Assembly (NCBI GenBank): GCA_030609125.1
Contig: JAUWCW010000021.1
Location: forward strand, 1-13,314
From: Candidatus Rokuibacteriota bacterium
Lineage (GTDB): Bacteria; JAUVQV01
Direction of reading: 5' to 3'
Length of the DNA stretch: 13,314 nt
Made by a program: the position numbers and the translations under genes
In this document: in pieces, positions 5,724 through 12,946 of the stretch
Position numbering within the stretch: the first letter of the stretch is position 1
Layout of the letters: every line of letters begins with the position of its first letter
Notes under the pieces: model-generated
Database searches by the model: none
Told to the model about the DNA's origin: nothing
Seen by the model: the letters and a program-made list of their open reading frames with translations, nothing else

Positions 5724-7640
5724 CTACTTGAGAAGCACCATTGAGAGCCAGGGGACGTAGGTGACGAGCAGGACCACCCCCGCGAGGACGAGGAGAAAGG
5801 GAATCACGTCCCGGGCGATCCGCGTCAGGGGCTTATTGAAGGTGAAGGAGGCGAGGAAGAGGTTCATCCCCACCGGCGGCGTGAGGTAGCCGAGCTGCAG
5901 GTTGGTGAGAAAGATAATCCCCAGGTGCACCGGGTCGACTCCGAACCGGGTGGCGATGGGAAGGATCAGCGGCACTACCACCACGAGAGCCGAGTAGATG
6001 TCCATCAGGCACCCCGTCAGGATGAGCGCGCCGTTCAGCGCCAGGAGAAAGACCCACTTCGACTGGAGGTGCTCCCCGGCCCACCCGGCGGCCTGCATCG
6101 GAACCTGCGCGTCCACCAGGTAGCTCGTCAGGCCCATGGCCACGCCGAGGATGATGAGCACCCCTCCCACCAGGATGGCGCACCGGACGAAGACCGACAC
6201 CAGACCCCGGAAGCTCACGTCCCTGTGGACCACCGTCACCACCAGGATGGCGTAGAAGACGAGCATGGCCGCCGCCTCCACCAGGGTGCAGAAACCGCCG
6301 AAGATGAGCACCAGGGCCAGCACCGGCACGAAGACCTCCCACTTTGCCTCCCAGAAGGCACTCAGGGCCTCCCGGGACTCGAACCGGGTCCTCTGCGCCT
6401 TTCTTCTCCTCCCCTCCCAGACGCTGATAAGACAGAACGGCAGGATCAGCAGGAGTCCCGGGATAATCCCCGCCTTGAACATGTCGGTGATGGGGACGTT
6501 GGCGACCACCCCGTAGAGGATGACCACCAGGCTCGGCGGCAGGAGAAGCCCCAGGCTCCCGGTCGACGTCAGCAGCCCCAGGGAGAACCTCTCCGAAAAC
6601 CCGTTGGTGACGAGCACCGGCAGCAGCAGTCCCCCCAGGGCGAGGATCGTCACCCCCGAGGCGCCGGTGAAGGTGGTGAAGAAGGCGCACAGGAGCGTCG
6701 CCGCCACCGCCGTCCCTCCGGGAACGGACCCGAAGATGGCCCGGAAGAAACGCACCAGCCGCTCGCTGCTCCTGCCCTCAGCCAGGAGAAGCCCCACGAG
6801 AGTGAAGATCGGGATCGTCGGAAGGATCGGCGAGGCCACGATGCGATATGTCTCCGCCGGAATCGCCGCGATGGTGACCCCGTAGCCGCGGAAGAGCAGG
6901 AGCGCCGCCGCACCGAGGAGGGTGAAGATGGGAGCGCCCAGCACGGCCGCCGCCAGCGTGACGACGAAACCCGCCAGCACCATCCCGCCGGTCAGTTCCT
7001 CCGGAAGCCCCAGAAGAACGACAGCGCCCAGGGAGAGCGGCAGAATCAGGAGACGCGCCGGCAGGTGAAGACGGGCGCGGAAGGCGAAGCGCACGGCCAT
7101 GACGAGGAAGCCGACGGCCATCACCGCCTCGGCGGCCCAGACCGGCAGCCATCCCCCGATGCGGTACGTGTTGCCCGCGTCGAAGAGGCCGAAGGGCTCC
7201 AGCCACGCTCTCACCGGCCCGGGGATCACCGCAGCGAAGCCCTCCGGAAGCCCCGGCGCCTCCGACACCACCAGCTCCACCGCGGCGGCGCAGAGAGCCA
7301 GACAGACCAGGGCCGCAAAAAGCGCGCGGAAGAAATGAACCCATGCCCGGACGGAGCCGGGAACCCAGTCCAGGGTGGCCACGATCTGCAGATGCCGGTC
7401 GTCGCGGGTGGCCGCCGCGGCCCCGAGGAAAGCGATCCACAGGGTGAGGTGCCTCACGTAATCGGCGGCGCCGGGTATGCCGAACCCGAGCCAGCGGCGG
7501 CCGAAGAACTCGACCACCGGAATGAGGGCCATCAGCAGGAGCGAGACGGCGAGAATCGCGTTCTCAGGGATCCTCACCCATCCGGCCGTCCCACCCGGCC
7601 CCGCGTATCCCTCCCCCGCGGTGTTTTCTTCCTCGCTCAT
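5724..7640 (-). CDS. TRAP transporter fused small and large permease (DctQ-DctM)
   Basis: A 638-residue inner-membrane protein fusing the two TRAP membrane subunits. Residues about 25-185 are the DctQ-like part: a first membrane segment around 28-46, then RHLTLWIAFLGAAAATRDDRH, a signature stretch of DctQ, and two further segments. From about 195 on is the DctM-like part with many hydrophobic segments, including FTTFTGASGVTILALGGLLL, GSLGLLLPPSLVVILYGVV and, near the C-terminus, LGIIFLTNLQLGYLTPPVG, the two re-entrant hairpin regions of the ion-transporter superfamily. TRAP permeases use the Na+ (or H+) gradient. ATG 7640 overlaps the stop of the binding-protein gene by four bases (ATGA), so translation is probably coupled. 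The fused arrangement matches the Treponema pallidum Tp0958 type of TPAT system. Ligand cannot be read from the permease. Confidence 0.93.
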   Translation of the reverse strand: MSEEENTAGEGYAGPGGTAGWVRIPENAILAVSLLLMALIPVVEFFGRRWLGFGIPGAADYVRHLTLWIAFLGAAAATRDDRHLQIVATLDWVPGSVRAWVHFFRALFAALVCLALCAAAVELVVSEAPGLPEGFAAVIPGPVRAWLEPFGLFDAGNTYRIGGWLPVWAAEAVMAVGFLVMAVRFAFRARLHLPARLLILPLSLGAVVLLGLPEELTGGMVLAGFVVTLAAAVLGAPIFTLLGAAALLLFRGYGVTIAAIPAETYRIVASPILPTIPIFTLVGLLLAEGRSSERLVRFFRAIFGSVPGGTAVAATLLCAFFTTFTGASGVTILALGGLLLPVLVTNGFSERFSLGLLTSTGSLGLLLPPSLVVILYGVVANVPITDMFKAGIIPGLLLILPFCLISVWEGRRRKAQRTRFESREALSAFWEAKWEVFVPVLALVLIFGGFCTLVEAAAMLVFYAILVVTVVHRDVSFRGLVSVFVRCAILVGGVLIILGVAMGLTSYLVDAQVPMQAAGWAGEHLQSKWVFLLALNGALILTGCLMDIYSALVVVVPLILPIATRFGVDPVHLGIIFLTNLQLGYLTPPVGMNLFLASFTFNKPLTRIARDVIPFLLVLAGVVLLVTYVPWLSMVLLK

Positions 7641-8644
7641 GGGGACCGGGAGCGGCGGTACTCCTCGAGGATTTTTTCCACCCTGTCGTAGCCCTCCCTG
7701 GTGAACCGCCTTTCGATGAACTCGTCTCCCACCTCTTTGAGGAACTGGGTTTTCCAGTACGCGGCCCCTTCGGGGGTCACCTTGTTGATCTTCAGCCCGT
7801 GCTCCTGCATGACCGCCAGGGCCTCCTCGTTGAGCTGGGCAATCTGGCCCCAGAGGCGCTTGCCCACGTCAAACGCCGCCTTTTCAAGCTGCGGCTTCAG
7901 ATCGTCGGGGACCTTTCTCCATGTCTTCAGGGAAATGAGGGTCGCCCCGGGAACCGGCTGCCACCTCAGGTCGGTCATGTTCGGTGTCAGGGCGAACCAT
8001 TGGAAGGAGAGGGCCGCCACGGGTGGCGCCGCGAAGGCGTTGACCAGGCCCGTCTGAAGCGACGGCAGCAGGTCGTTGATGGCCAGCGGCACGGGCTGGA
8101 ACCCGGCGCGCTTGAGGAGCTCGAGATATTCCGTGTCGGATCCCCAGAAGAAGAACTTCTGCCGCTTCAGATCCTCCGGCATGTACACCGGCTCCTTCGA
8201 GAAGAAATAGACCCACCCCGCCCGGCTCCAGTTGAGCACCTTGAAGCCCTTCTCCTCCAGCTTCGCCTCGATCTCGGGACCGATCTTCTCGATCAGGACG
8301 TCGAGCTCGTCGTCGGTCTTCAGCATCAGCGGAAAGGAGATGAGATCGATCTCGGGTGCGAGAGAGTAGAGCCCCGACTTGCTCACGGCCGCGGCGTGGA
8401 GCTGGCCGATACGAATCTTGCGGAGCAGGTCCGGCTCATCGCCGGCGACCCCCCCGGGATAGATTCGCACCTTGACCTTCCCCCCGCTGATCCTCTGCCA
8501 CTCCGACGCCATCTCCTGCAGCGCGTCATGCCACGGCGACCCTTCGGGAGCCACGGTTCCCAGCTTCACCGTCAGCGCCGCCGCAGGGAGAGGGAACGCC
8601 CAGAGGGCAAGCACCGCCAGCAGAGAGGCCGCGATCTTTCTCAC
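7637..8644 (-). CDS. TRAP transporter substrate-binding protein, DctP family, TPAT P component (TatP)
   Basis: A 335-residue periplasmic binding protein. The chosen start is GTG 8644-8642, preceded by GAGGAGGAGG and overlapping the tatT stop by four bases (GTGA); the encoded N-terminus is a clear signal peptide (MRKIAASLLAVLALWAFPLP, cleavage near AAA at 21-23). The mature part follows the DctP pattern: LTVKLGTVAPEGSPWHDALQ, an IYPGGVAGDEPDLLRKIRIG segment, PEDLKRQKFF and a long C-terminal helical region (LEKAAFDVGKRLWGQIAQLN). The usual 'DLKGxKIRV' site, whose Arg salt-bridges the ligand carboxylate in SiaP-type proteins, reads DLKRQKFFFW here: Phe165 replaces the Arg and the site is strongly aromatic. 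A hydrophobic or non-carboxylate ligand, or a different binding mode, is therefore likely. Genes on both sides are its expected TPAT partners. Confidence 0.93.
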   Translation of the reverse strand: MRKIAASLLAVLALWAFPLPAAALTVKLGTVAPEGSPWHDALQEMASEWQRISGGKVKVRIYPGGVAGDEPDLLRKIRIGQLHAAAVSKSGLYSLAPEIDLISFPLMLKTDDELDVLIEKIGPEIEAKLEEKGFKVLNWSRAGWVYFFSKEPVYMPEDLKRQKFFFWGSDTEYLELLKRAGFQPVPLAINDLLPSLQTGLVNAFAAPPVAALSFQWFALTPNMTDLRWQPVPGATLISLKTWRKVPDDLKPQLEKAAFDVGKRLWGQIAQLNEEALAVMQEHGLKINKVTPEGAAYWKTQFLKEVGDEFIERRFTREGYDRVEKILEEYRRSRSP

Positions 8645-9588
8645 TTTGCCTCCTCCTCGTACTCGACAAAGAGCTCGGGGATGCGTCCCAGCAGCCACTC
8701 CGCCTTGCGCCGGGCCAGGATGTTGCTCAGCCGCCACTTCTTCACCTCGTAGGCGTCGACAGCGAGGGCCTTCCCCAGGAGGTCGCGGAATCTCTCCACA
8801 TCCTGCTCACGGACGGCCACGGTAGCGGCGAGAGCGACGTGGGGCGAGGCCTTCTTCCCGCCGGTGATCTCAACCGCTCTGGCATAATGCCGGCACGCTT
8901 TTTCGACACTGCCCCCCATGGCCTCGCTCCGGCCGCCCTCGAAGGCAATGAAGAATTCGTGGACCGCCCCGTCCCGGTACCCCTCATCGAGCTCGAGCAC
9001 CCGGCGCATGACCGTTTCCGCCAGGGCAAGCCCGGCCATCCTGGACATGTCGGAAGGGGCGTTGGAGATGGCGCCCACCCACCCCGCGCCGGCGAGAAAA
9101 AGGAGGGGGACGTCCTTCTGCCACATCCGCGACAGGGCGTCCTCCGGGTCCTTCCTGAGCAGTTCTCGAAACCGCGGATACTCCAGCTCTATTCCTTTCA
9201 GGGCGTACTCGCTCCCCCTCGCATAGAGCCGGGCGGCCCTCTCCCTCAGCTCCTTCGAGCGGGCGAAGTCCTCATCCGCCGCCCGTACCGCATCCTCGGC
9301 AATGAAGGCCGCCGCGTACTGGACGAAACCGGCCGCCGCCGCCAGGTAGAGGGACTGGTTCCCGGGATCCTCGGCGATGAGAAGCTCGTAGGTCTTGAGG
9401 CCGAAGGGAAAGGCATCCCTGACAAGCTCGGGATCGTCGTCGGAGGTGAAGACCTCGATGGCCTTTTCGCCGGAAAAGGAGCCCACGGCGGCGCGCTTCA
9501 TGGTGGTGCAGCCCGCGGAGAAAACGAGCGCGGCCCCGAGCAGAAGAGGTACGATCGGCAGGGGATGTCCCGTTCTCACACGTGTCAT
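8641..9588 (-). CDS. TPAT-type TRAP accessory lipoprotein, TatT family (TPR-like)
   Basis: A 315-residue exported lipoprotein resembling Tp0956/TatT of Treponema pallidum, the TPR-like component that partners the P protein in TPAT transporters. The N-terminus (to LVFSAGC, Cys27) is a lipoprotein signal, though the lipobox is relaxed. The rest is almost all helix: ALAGIELEY-like repeats including LKTYELLIAEDPGNQSLYLA, ARGSEYALKGIELEYPRF, RVLELDEGYRDGAVHEFF and HYARAVEITGGKKASPHVAL, each with TPR-like spacing. I prefer ATG 9588 to ATG 9603 because a TTGACA at 9623-9618 and TATCTG at 9600-9595 would start transcription at 9588; neither ATG has a good ribosome binding site. It is the first gene of a three-gene operon; its stop overlaps tatP by four bases. 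In the T. pallidum system the T component is a trimer with pores; that this copy trimerises is inference. Confidence 0.88.
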   Translation of the reverse strand: MTRVRTGHPLPIVPLLLGAALVFSAGCTTMKRAAVGSFSGEKAIEVFTSDDDPELVRDAFPFGLKTYELLIAEDPGNQSLYLAAAAGFVQYAAAFIAEDAVRAADEDFARSKELRERAARLYARGSEYALKGIELEYPRFRELLRKDPEDALSRMWQKDVPLLFLAGAGWVGAISNAPSDMSRMAGLALAETVMRRVLELDEGYRDGAVHEFFIAFEGGRSEAMGGSVEKACRHYARAVEITGGKKASPHVALAATVAVREQDVERFRDLLGKALAVDAYEVKKWRLSNILARRKAEWLLGRIPELFVEYEEEAK

Positions 9589-9594
9589 GACTTC

Positions 9595-9623
9595 CAGATA
9601 CATCAGGCCCCGGTGAGTGTCAA
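9595..9623 (-). promoter_or_regulatory. Candidate promoter of the TatT-TatP-TatQM operon (leaderless)
   Basis: On the minus strand a perfect TTGACA -35 (9623-9618) is followed after exactly 17 bases by TATCTG (9600-9595, three of six). The expected transcription start, six bases further on, is the A of the ATG at 9588. The weak -10 keeps confidence moderate. Confidence 0.45.
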
Positions 9624-9643
9624 GGAAGGCCGGACGCCGTCCG

Positions 9644-9673
9644 TTGACGAATACCCCCGACGGGTGTTAGAAA
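9644..9673 (+). promoter_or_regulatory. Candidate promoter of the RelE-like toxin gene (leaderless)
   Basis: TTGACG (9644-9649, five of six) and TAGAAA (9668-9673, four of six) are 18 bases apart. Seven bases separate the -10 from the ATG at 9681, which has no ribosome binding site. It is back to back with the tatT promoter: the two -35 boxes are 20 bases apart. Confidence 0.4.
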
Positions 9674-9680
9674 AGCCCGT

Positions 9681-10022
9681 ATGCCCCCGTACCGTTATCA
9701 GGCGACCGAGCATTTTCAGAAGAAGCTGCAGAGGATCATAAACCAGGATCCCGAGGGGCATCGGCACATCATGAAGGTCGTCGACCGCATACTGGAGAAC
9801 CCCTCCGACGCCGACGGAAAGATGCACGGCTCTCACCGGGGAAAGTACAAGAAGTACGTGGGCAGGGACGGCTACCGGCTTCTGTATTATTTCTGCGAAC
9901 TCTGCCGGAAGGCAAACCGCCGGCTGCCGGATATCTGCAGGGACTGCGACACCCTTCCGGACAACAGCGTCATCTTCTTCGACGTCTTTCACAAGAACGA
10001 GAAGGACAAGCTCCATTACTGA
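9681..10022 (+). CDS. RelE/ParE-superfamily toxin with a four-cysteine (zinc-knuckle-like) insertion, no antitoxin partner
   Basis: A 113-residue basic protein. Residues 4-70 follow the RelE pattern: an N-terminal strand (YRYQATEHFQKKLQRII), helical hairpin (HIMKVVDRILENP), then GSHRGKYKKYVGRDGYRLLYYF, corresponding to 'L.g...g.yr..vg.YRiiY'. In ordinary RelE the next strand follows after a short turn. Here a loop carries Cys72-x2-Cys75 and Cys86-x2-Cys89 (CxxC-x10-CxxC), then DNSVIFFDVFHKNEKDKLHY closes the sheet with the usual basic/His C-terminus (His104, Lys105, Lys108, Lys110). The Cys pairs would fit one zinc ion. Related Cys-containing RelE proteins exist, in my memory mainly from archaea and delta-like bacteria. 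No antitoxin gene is visible: 92 bases separate it from tatT upstream, and only a gene remnant lies downstream. It may be solitary, be controlled in trans, or have another RNA-related role. Confidence 0.8.
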   Translation: MPPYRYQATEHFQKKLQRIINQDPEGHRHIMKVVDRILENPSDADGKMHGSHRGKYKKYVGRDGYRLLYYFCELCRKANRRLPDICRDCDTLPDNSVIFFDVFHKNEKDKLHY

Positions 10023-10139
10023 CCCGGACCGCTCGTATTCGCCTGCGAGTTCACCATCGAGGTCTTCGACGGCCCCGAGTTCTCACGGGAGTACGACAGG
10101 AAGACGGGCCTGGGCCTCTGGCAGGTCAGCGACGCGTGA
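10023..10139 (+). pseudogene. Gene remnant: 38 open codons without a start, in frame after the toxin stop
   Basis: Directly after the toxin TGA the same frame stays open for 38 codons to a TGA at 10137-10139, with no ATG, GTG or TTG in it. By my count 35 of 38 codons end in G or C, the same strong bias as real genes here, and the peptide (TIEVFDGPEFSREYDRKTGL, ending GLWQVSDA) looks like protein rather than random translation. The toxin ends normally at its HY C-terminus, so this is best read as the 3' end of another, otherwise deleted gene. I do not recognise the family. Confidence 0.5.
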
Positions 10140-10201
10140 GGGGGGGCGGCGTCCACGATTTCGTACCGTGAGGTCGTGGCAAGAGCCCTCACCCCGTTTG
10201 C
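10140..10201. other. Convergent intergenic spacer with two mutually exclusive stem-loops
   Basis: CCACGA (10153-10158) can pair with TCGTGG (10174-10179), and GTGAGG (10168-10173) with CCTCAC (10187-10192). The second stem's left arm lies in the first stem's loop, and the first stem's right arm lies in the second's loop, so both cannot form together. Neither has a T-run on either strand, so intrinsic termination is not supported. Confidence 0.25.
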
Positions 10202-11062
10202 CTACTTGATGTCGATGAGTTCCCAGTTGACGGCGCCGTGATCGGCGGTGCGGGCGCCGAGATACGTTCCCTCCACATTGTACACCCTCACTTCGAACAC
10301 CTGGCCATCGAAGGAGGTCGTTATCCTGGCGTCATGGATGACATACGGCGCTGACATAACGGGTGGCGGACCGCCGTGAAAGGCCTCGAAGGCGCTCTGA
10401 CGCAGTACCCCCGGAGTGACGTTACGAAGCCGGCGCCTGCCGTCGGCGCCATATCTCGCCTCGTAGCGCTCGCCGGTGACGCGGTTGCGGACGACCAGCG
10501 TCCTGCCGACGATCAGCGACCTGAGAGCCGCGTCATCAAGGGCCTCTATCCCCTGCGCCGCCAGCTCGGACTCCGTGAGCGGGTCCGGCACCGCCCCCGG
10601 GGCCTGCGCCGCCACCACCTCCCAGCTGACGATCCCGCCCTCGGTACTGTGAGCGGCCATGTACCTCCCGTCGACCTCGTAGACCCTGGCCTCGAAGCTT
10701 CTGCCGTCAAAGGTCGTGATGATCTTCCCGTCGCGAATCGTGTAGGGGACCGCCTCCGGCGGGGGCGGGCCGCCGTGAAAAGATTCGAAGGCTTCTATCC
10801 CCAGCCTCCTGGCGGTGATGTTCTTCAGCCGCCTCATGCCGTCCGTCCCATAGGCGGCTTCGTAGTACTCGCCCGTGCTCCTGTTTCGTATGACGAGACT
10901 TTTGCCGACAATGAGCTCCTCGAGGTTCACGTCGTCCAGAGGCTGCACGCCCCGCTCGGCAAGGGCGGTCACCGTCAGAACACCGGTCTCGCCCGTCGCC
11001 GTCTCCGGCACCCACAGCCCGGCCAGCAGCACTGCAAGAGCCGTAACCGCCGACATTTTCAT
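10202..11062 (-). CDS. Exported protein of two tandem ~122-residue domains, unknown function
   Basis: A 286-residue protein with a signal peptide (MKMSAVTALAVLLAGLWVPE; cleavage probably near residues 22-25) and no cysteine in the mature part. The mature protein is two copies of one domain, residues 29-150 and 162-283, joined by a short Ala/Pro linker. Each copy opens with an LxxxELAxxGxxxLDDxxL helix, continues as LIVG(K/R)-LV-RNR-TGE-YEA-YG-DG, and has the AFE(S/A)FHGGPPP motif and a beta-rich (I)TTFDG...RVY.V.G.Y segment ending in W-E. By hand count 56 of 94 core positions are identical between the copies. I do not recognise the family; the beta-rich pattern suggests a small ligand-binding or surface domain. 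ATG 11062 is preceded by GAGGGTAGGG. It starts 36 bases after the DUF3604 gene stops and is probably the last gene of that operon. Confidence 0.85.
   Translation of the reverse strand: MKMSAVTALAVLLAGLWVPETATGETGVLTVTALAERGVQPLDDVNLEELIVGKSLVIRNRSTGEYYEAAYGTDGMRRLKNITARRLGIEAFESFHGGPPPPEAVPYTIRDGKIITTFDGRSFEARVYEVDGRYMAAHSTEGGIVSWEVVAAQAPGAVPDPLTESELAAQGIEALDDAALRSLIVGRTLVVRNRVTGERYEARYGADGRRRLRNVTPGVLRQSAFEAFHGGPPPVMSAPYVIHDARITTSFDGQVFEVRVYNVEGTYLGARTADHGAVNWELIDIK
10214..10579 (-). repeat. Second copy of the in-gene tandem duplication
   Basis: Encodes residues 162-283 of the tandem-domain protein. It aligns without gaps to the copy at 10613-10978, and both copies are 366 bases long. Conserved anchors are LIVG, RNR, TGE, FHGGPPP and FDG. 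Confidence 0.8.
10613..10978 (-). repeat. First copy of the in-gene tandem duplication
   Basis: Encodes residues 29-150 of the tandem-domain protein and aligns gap-free with 10214-10579. The linker between copies is 11 residues. The copies differ mostly by conservative changes (K/R, I/V, T/S), so the domain is under selection and the duplication is not recent. Confidence 0.8.
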
Positions 11063-11098
11063 CGTGGCCCTACCCTCTTCCGCCCGGCCGCGGTCCGC

Positions 11099-12928
11099 TC
11101 AGGGCGTGAACCAGATGGGAGAGGAGTAGGCCCTCTCTTGAATGGTGGCCGGGTGCCCGGTCGCCTGCGGGTCGATCCCCAGCGCAACGGCGTCGAAGAG
11201 CGAGTGGCGGGGCGTGGGAATCTGCAGCACCCGGGCGTAGTAGAAGGCACGCGCCGCCGGGTCGAAGTCGGGGTCGCTCCAGACCGTGGAGAGCTCGGTG
11301 TCGCCGATGGTGTTGGTGTAGGTCGCCGTCTTCAGGTTCACCGTGTTCCCCACGGGTTTGACACTGCCGTCGGCGCCTGCAGTCCGGCCGTCGGAAAGGA
11401 CCACGTCGTAAACCTTCTCCCGGGCGCGGCCGTCTTTGTCGAGCCAGCCCTTGACGATCTGGATGCGGTCCAGGTTCGCCTCCACCGGGTCCTTGAGGGC
11501 CGCCACGAGGAACGTGGGGGGCGCACCTTTGCTTTTCGGCGTGACAGGCAGGTTGGCTCCCATGGGCACACCCCTGCTGTAGCCCTCCCCGGAGATCTCC
11601 CCGGCGGGGACGTTCTCGGCGGCGAAGTCCCAGCCGCCGAAGAACCGCAGCCTGATCCTCGGGCCCGTGGTTGCGTAGACCTCCTTGCGGCGGAAGGCCT
11701 CGAAGATAGACGCCCGCGTGTTCTCCTCCGCCCAGACCGCCACCATCCCGGCGGCGCCCATGTCCCAGCCGTTCGCGCCGGGAATGATGTCGATCGCCTT
11801 CGTCTCCGGCGTCGAGTCCAGCGCCATCTTGCCGTGGAAGTTGTTCTCCTCCGCCGAGGACATGGCCGTGTGCGAATCGGTGGAGCCGATCATGCCGAAC
11901 TGGTAGGGGTTGACGCCGGTCCGCGCCTCGATCTCCAGGCCGCGCTTCAGGGCGGAGCGGGCGTAGTCGCCGGCATCGGCGGTCACGTCCTGCGCGTGCT
12001 CACCGACGGAGATGAGGTGCTCGTAGGTCTCGAAGTCGGCGAACTCGTCCGTCGGCGACAGCGTGGGGTGCGTCTCCGAATCGCCCTTGATCTGGGTCAT
12101 CTCCACCACCGGCTCCCACTTCATGCGGCTGCGCGCATACTCCGCCGTGATGGGCTCCCCTTCGCTGTCCTTCAGGGGGAACATGAGCCCGCCGCTGATG
12201 TTGGAGTTGTGAGGGATGGCGATGAAGCTGGCCCCGGTCCGGGCGGAGGTCTCGTCGAGCCACTTCCACAGCCCCTCGGGCTTCGGGGTGTCGAAGCTGG
12301 TGAAGGGCAGGAACTGCTCCCCCTCCTTCTTCCCCTCTTTCATGAAGATCACGCGGTGCAGGTTCTTCCCCTCAGGGGTGGAGGACCACTCCCAGCCGAG
12401 AAAGGTGGTGAAGGCGCCCGGGTCGTTGTGCCGCTCCGCGGCGTCCATGATCTCGCCCCATACGGTGCGGTTCACCTCGGGAGAGTTCAGGTCCGGGTCG
12501 GGCTTCGCCGCGTTGACGTGGCCGATGAGAATGGCGAAGGCCTCCATCTCCTTGCCCTCGGCGGCCAGCTTTCTGAAGAGCCTGCCCGTTTCCGTGTCGG
12601 CCACCAGCGGGTCGCCCTCGAGGATCTTCGGCACCACCCCCATGTACTCACCGTGGTCGGAGACGACGAGAAAGTCCAGCGGCGTCCCTATCCGGATCCT
12701 CGCCTTGTGAAAGGGGTGCGGGACGGGCAGTCCCCTGGCGTAGCTGTAGGCCGTGTCGGGGGTGGCGGTGCGGTTCTGCATCAGGAAGGCGTCGGGGGAG
12801 TAGGAGGTGTGCAGGTGCGTGTCGCCCCAGAGGACAGTGCGCTTCGGGGTGTCGGCGGCGTGCCCGGCGCGAGGCCCGGGCAGCAGAACACATGCGGCAG
12901 CCGCCATCAAAGCAATGGACTTCCTCAT
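11099..12928 (-). CDS. Exported DUF3604 protein, PHP-like putative metallohydrolase
   Basis: A 609-residue protein with a signal peptide (MRKSIALMAAAACVLLPGPR, cleavage after GHA at residue 24). The mature protein opens with TVLWGDTHLHTSYSPDAF: His38 and His40 form the HxH of PHP-type phosphoesterase folds. Further candidate metal ligands follow in order: LDFLVVSDHGEYMG, FTTFLGWEWSS, FIAIPHNSN, HEH-like segments around EHLISVGEHAQD, and FGMIGSTDSHTAMSS. Length and motif order fit DUF3604 (PF12228), for which no reaction is established to my knowledge. The C-terminal ~200 residues contain PLDRIQIVKG-like beta segments (LDRIQIVKGWLDKDGRAREK) and a YARVLQIPTPRHSLFDA motif characteristic of the family. 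The gene starts 18 bases after the stop of an upstream exported-type gene and precedes the tandem-domain gene by 36 bases. Metal and substrate cannot be inferred. Confidence 0.92.
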   Translation of the reverse strand: MRKSIALMAAAACVLLPGPRAGHAADTPKRTVLWGDTHLHTSYSPDAFLMQNRTATPDTAYSYARGLPVPHPFHKARIRIGTPLDFLVVSDHGEYMGVVPKILEGDPLVADTETGRLFRKLAAEGKEMEAFAILIGHVNAAKPDPDLNSPEVNRTVWGEIMDAAERHNDPGAFTTFLGWEWSSTPEGKNLHRVIFMKEGKKEGEQFLPFTSFDTPKPEGLWKWLDETSARTGASFIAIPHNSNISGGLMFPLKDSEGEPITAEYARSRMKWEPVVEMTQIKGDSETHPTLSPTDEFADFETYEHLISVGEHAQDVTADAGDYARSALKRGLEIEARTGVNPYQFGMIGSTDSHTAMSSAEENNFHGKMALDSTPETKAIDIIPGANGWDMGAAGMVAVWAEENTRASIFEAFRRKEVYATTGPRIRLRFFGGWDFAAENVPAGEISGEGYSRGVPMGANLPVTPKSKGAPPTFLVAALKDPVEANLDRIQIVKGWLDKDGRAREKVYDVVLSDGRTAGADGSVKPVGNTVNLKTATYTNTIGDTELSTVWSDPDFDPAARAFYYARVLQIPTPRHSLFDAVALGIDPQATGHPATIQERAYSSPIWFTP

Positions 12929-12946
12929 GCCTGTCTTCTCTTGTAT

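Noticed and set aside
5925-7691. A 588-codon open frame antisense to the TRAP permease
   Set aside because: Its translation is extremely rich in His, Gln, Arg, Glu and Pro with no domain pattern, the usual shadow of a hydrophobic membrane protein gene. It also runs past the start of the permease gene.
9593-9603. ATG 9603 as the start of the TatT lipoprotein
   Set aside because: No ribosome binding site precedes it, and the promoter boxes at 9595-9623 place the transcript start at 9588, which would exclude it from the mRNA.
10020-10022. TGA after the toxin as selenocysteine or programmed read-through
   Set aside because: The toxin has its expected C-terminus, no selenocysteine family is known to match, and I see no clear stem-loop immediately downstream; a gene remnant is simpler.
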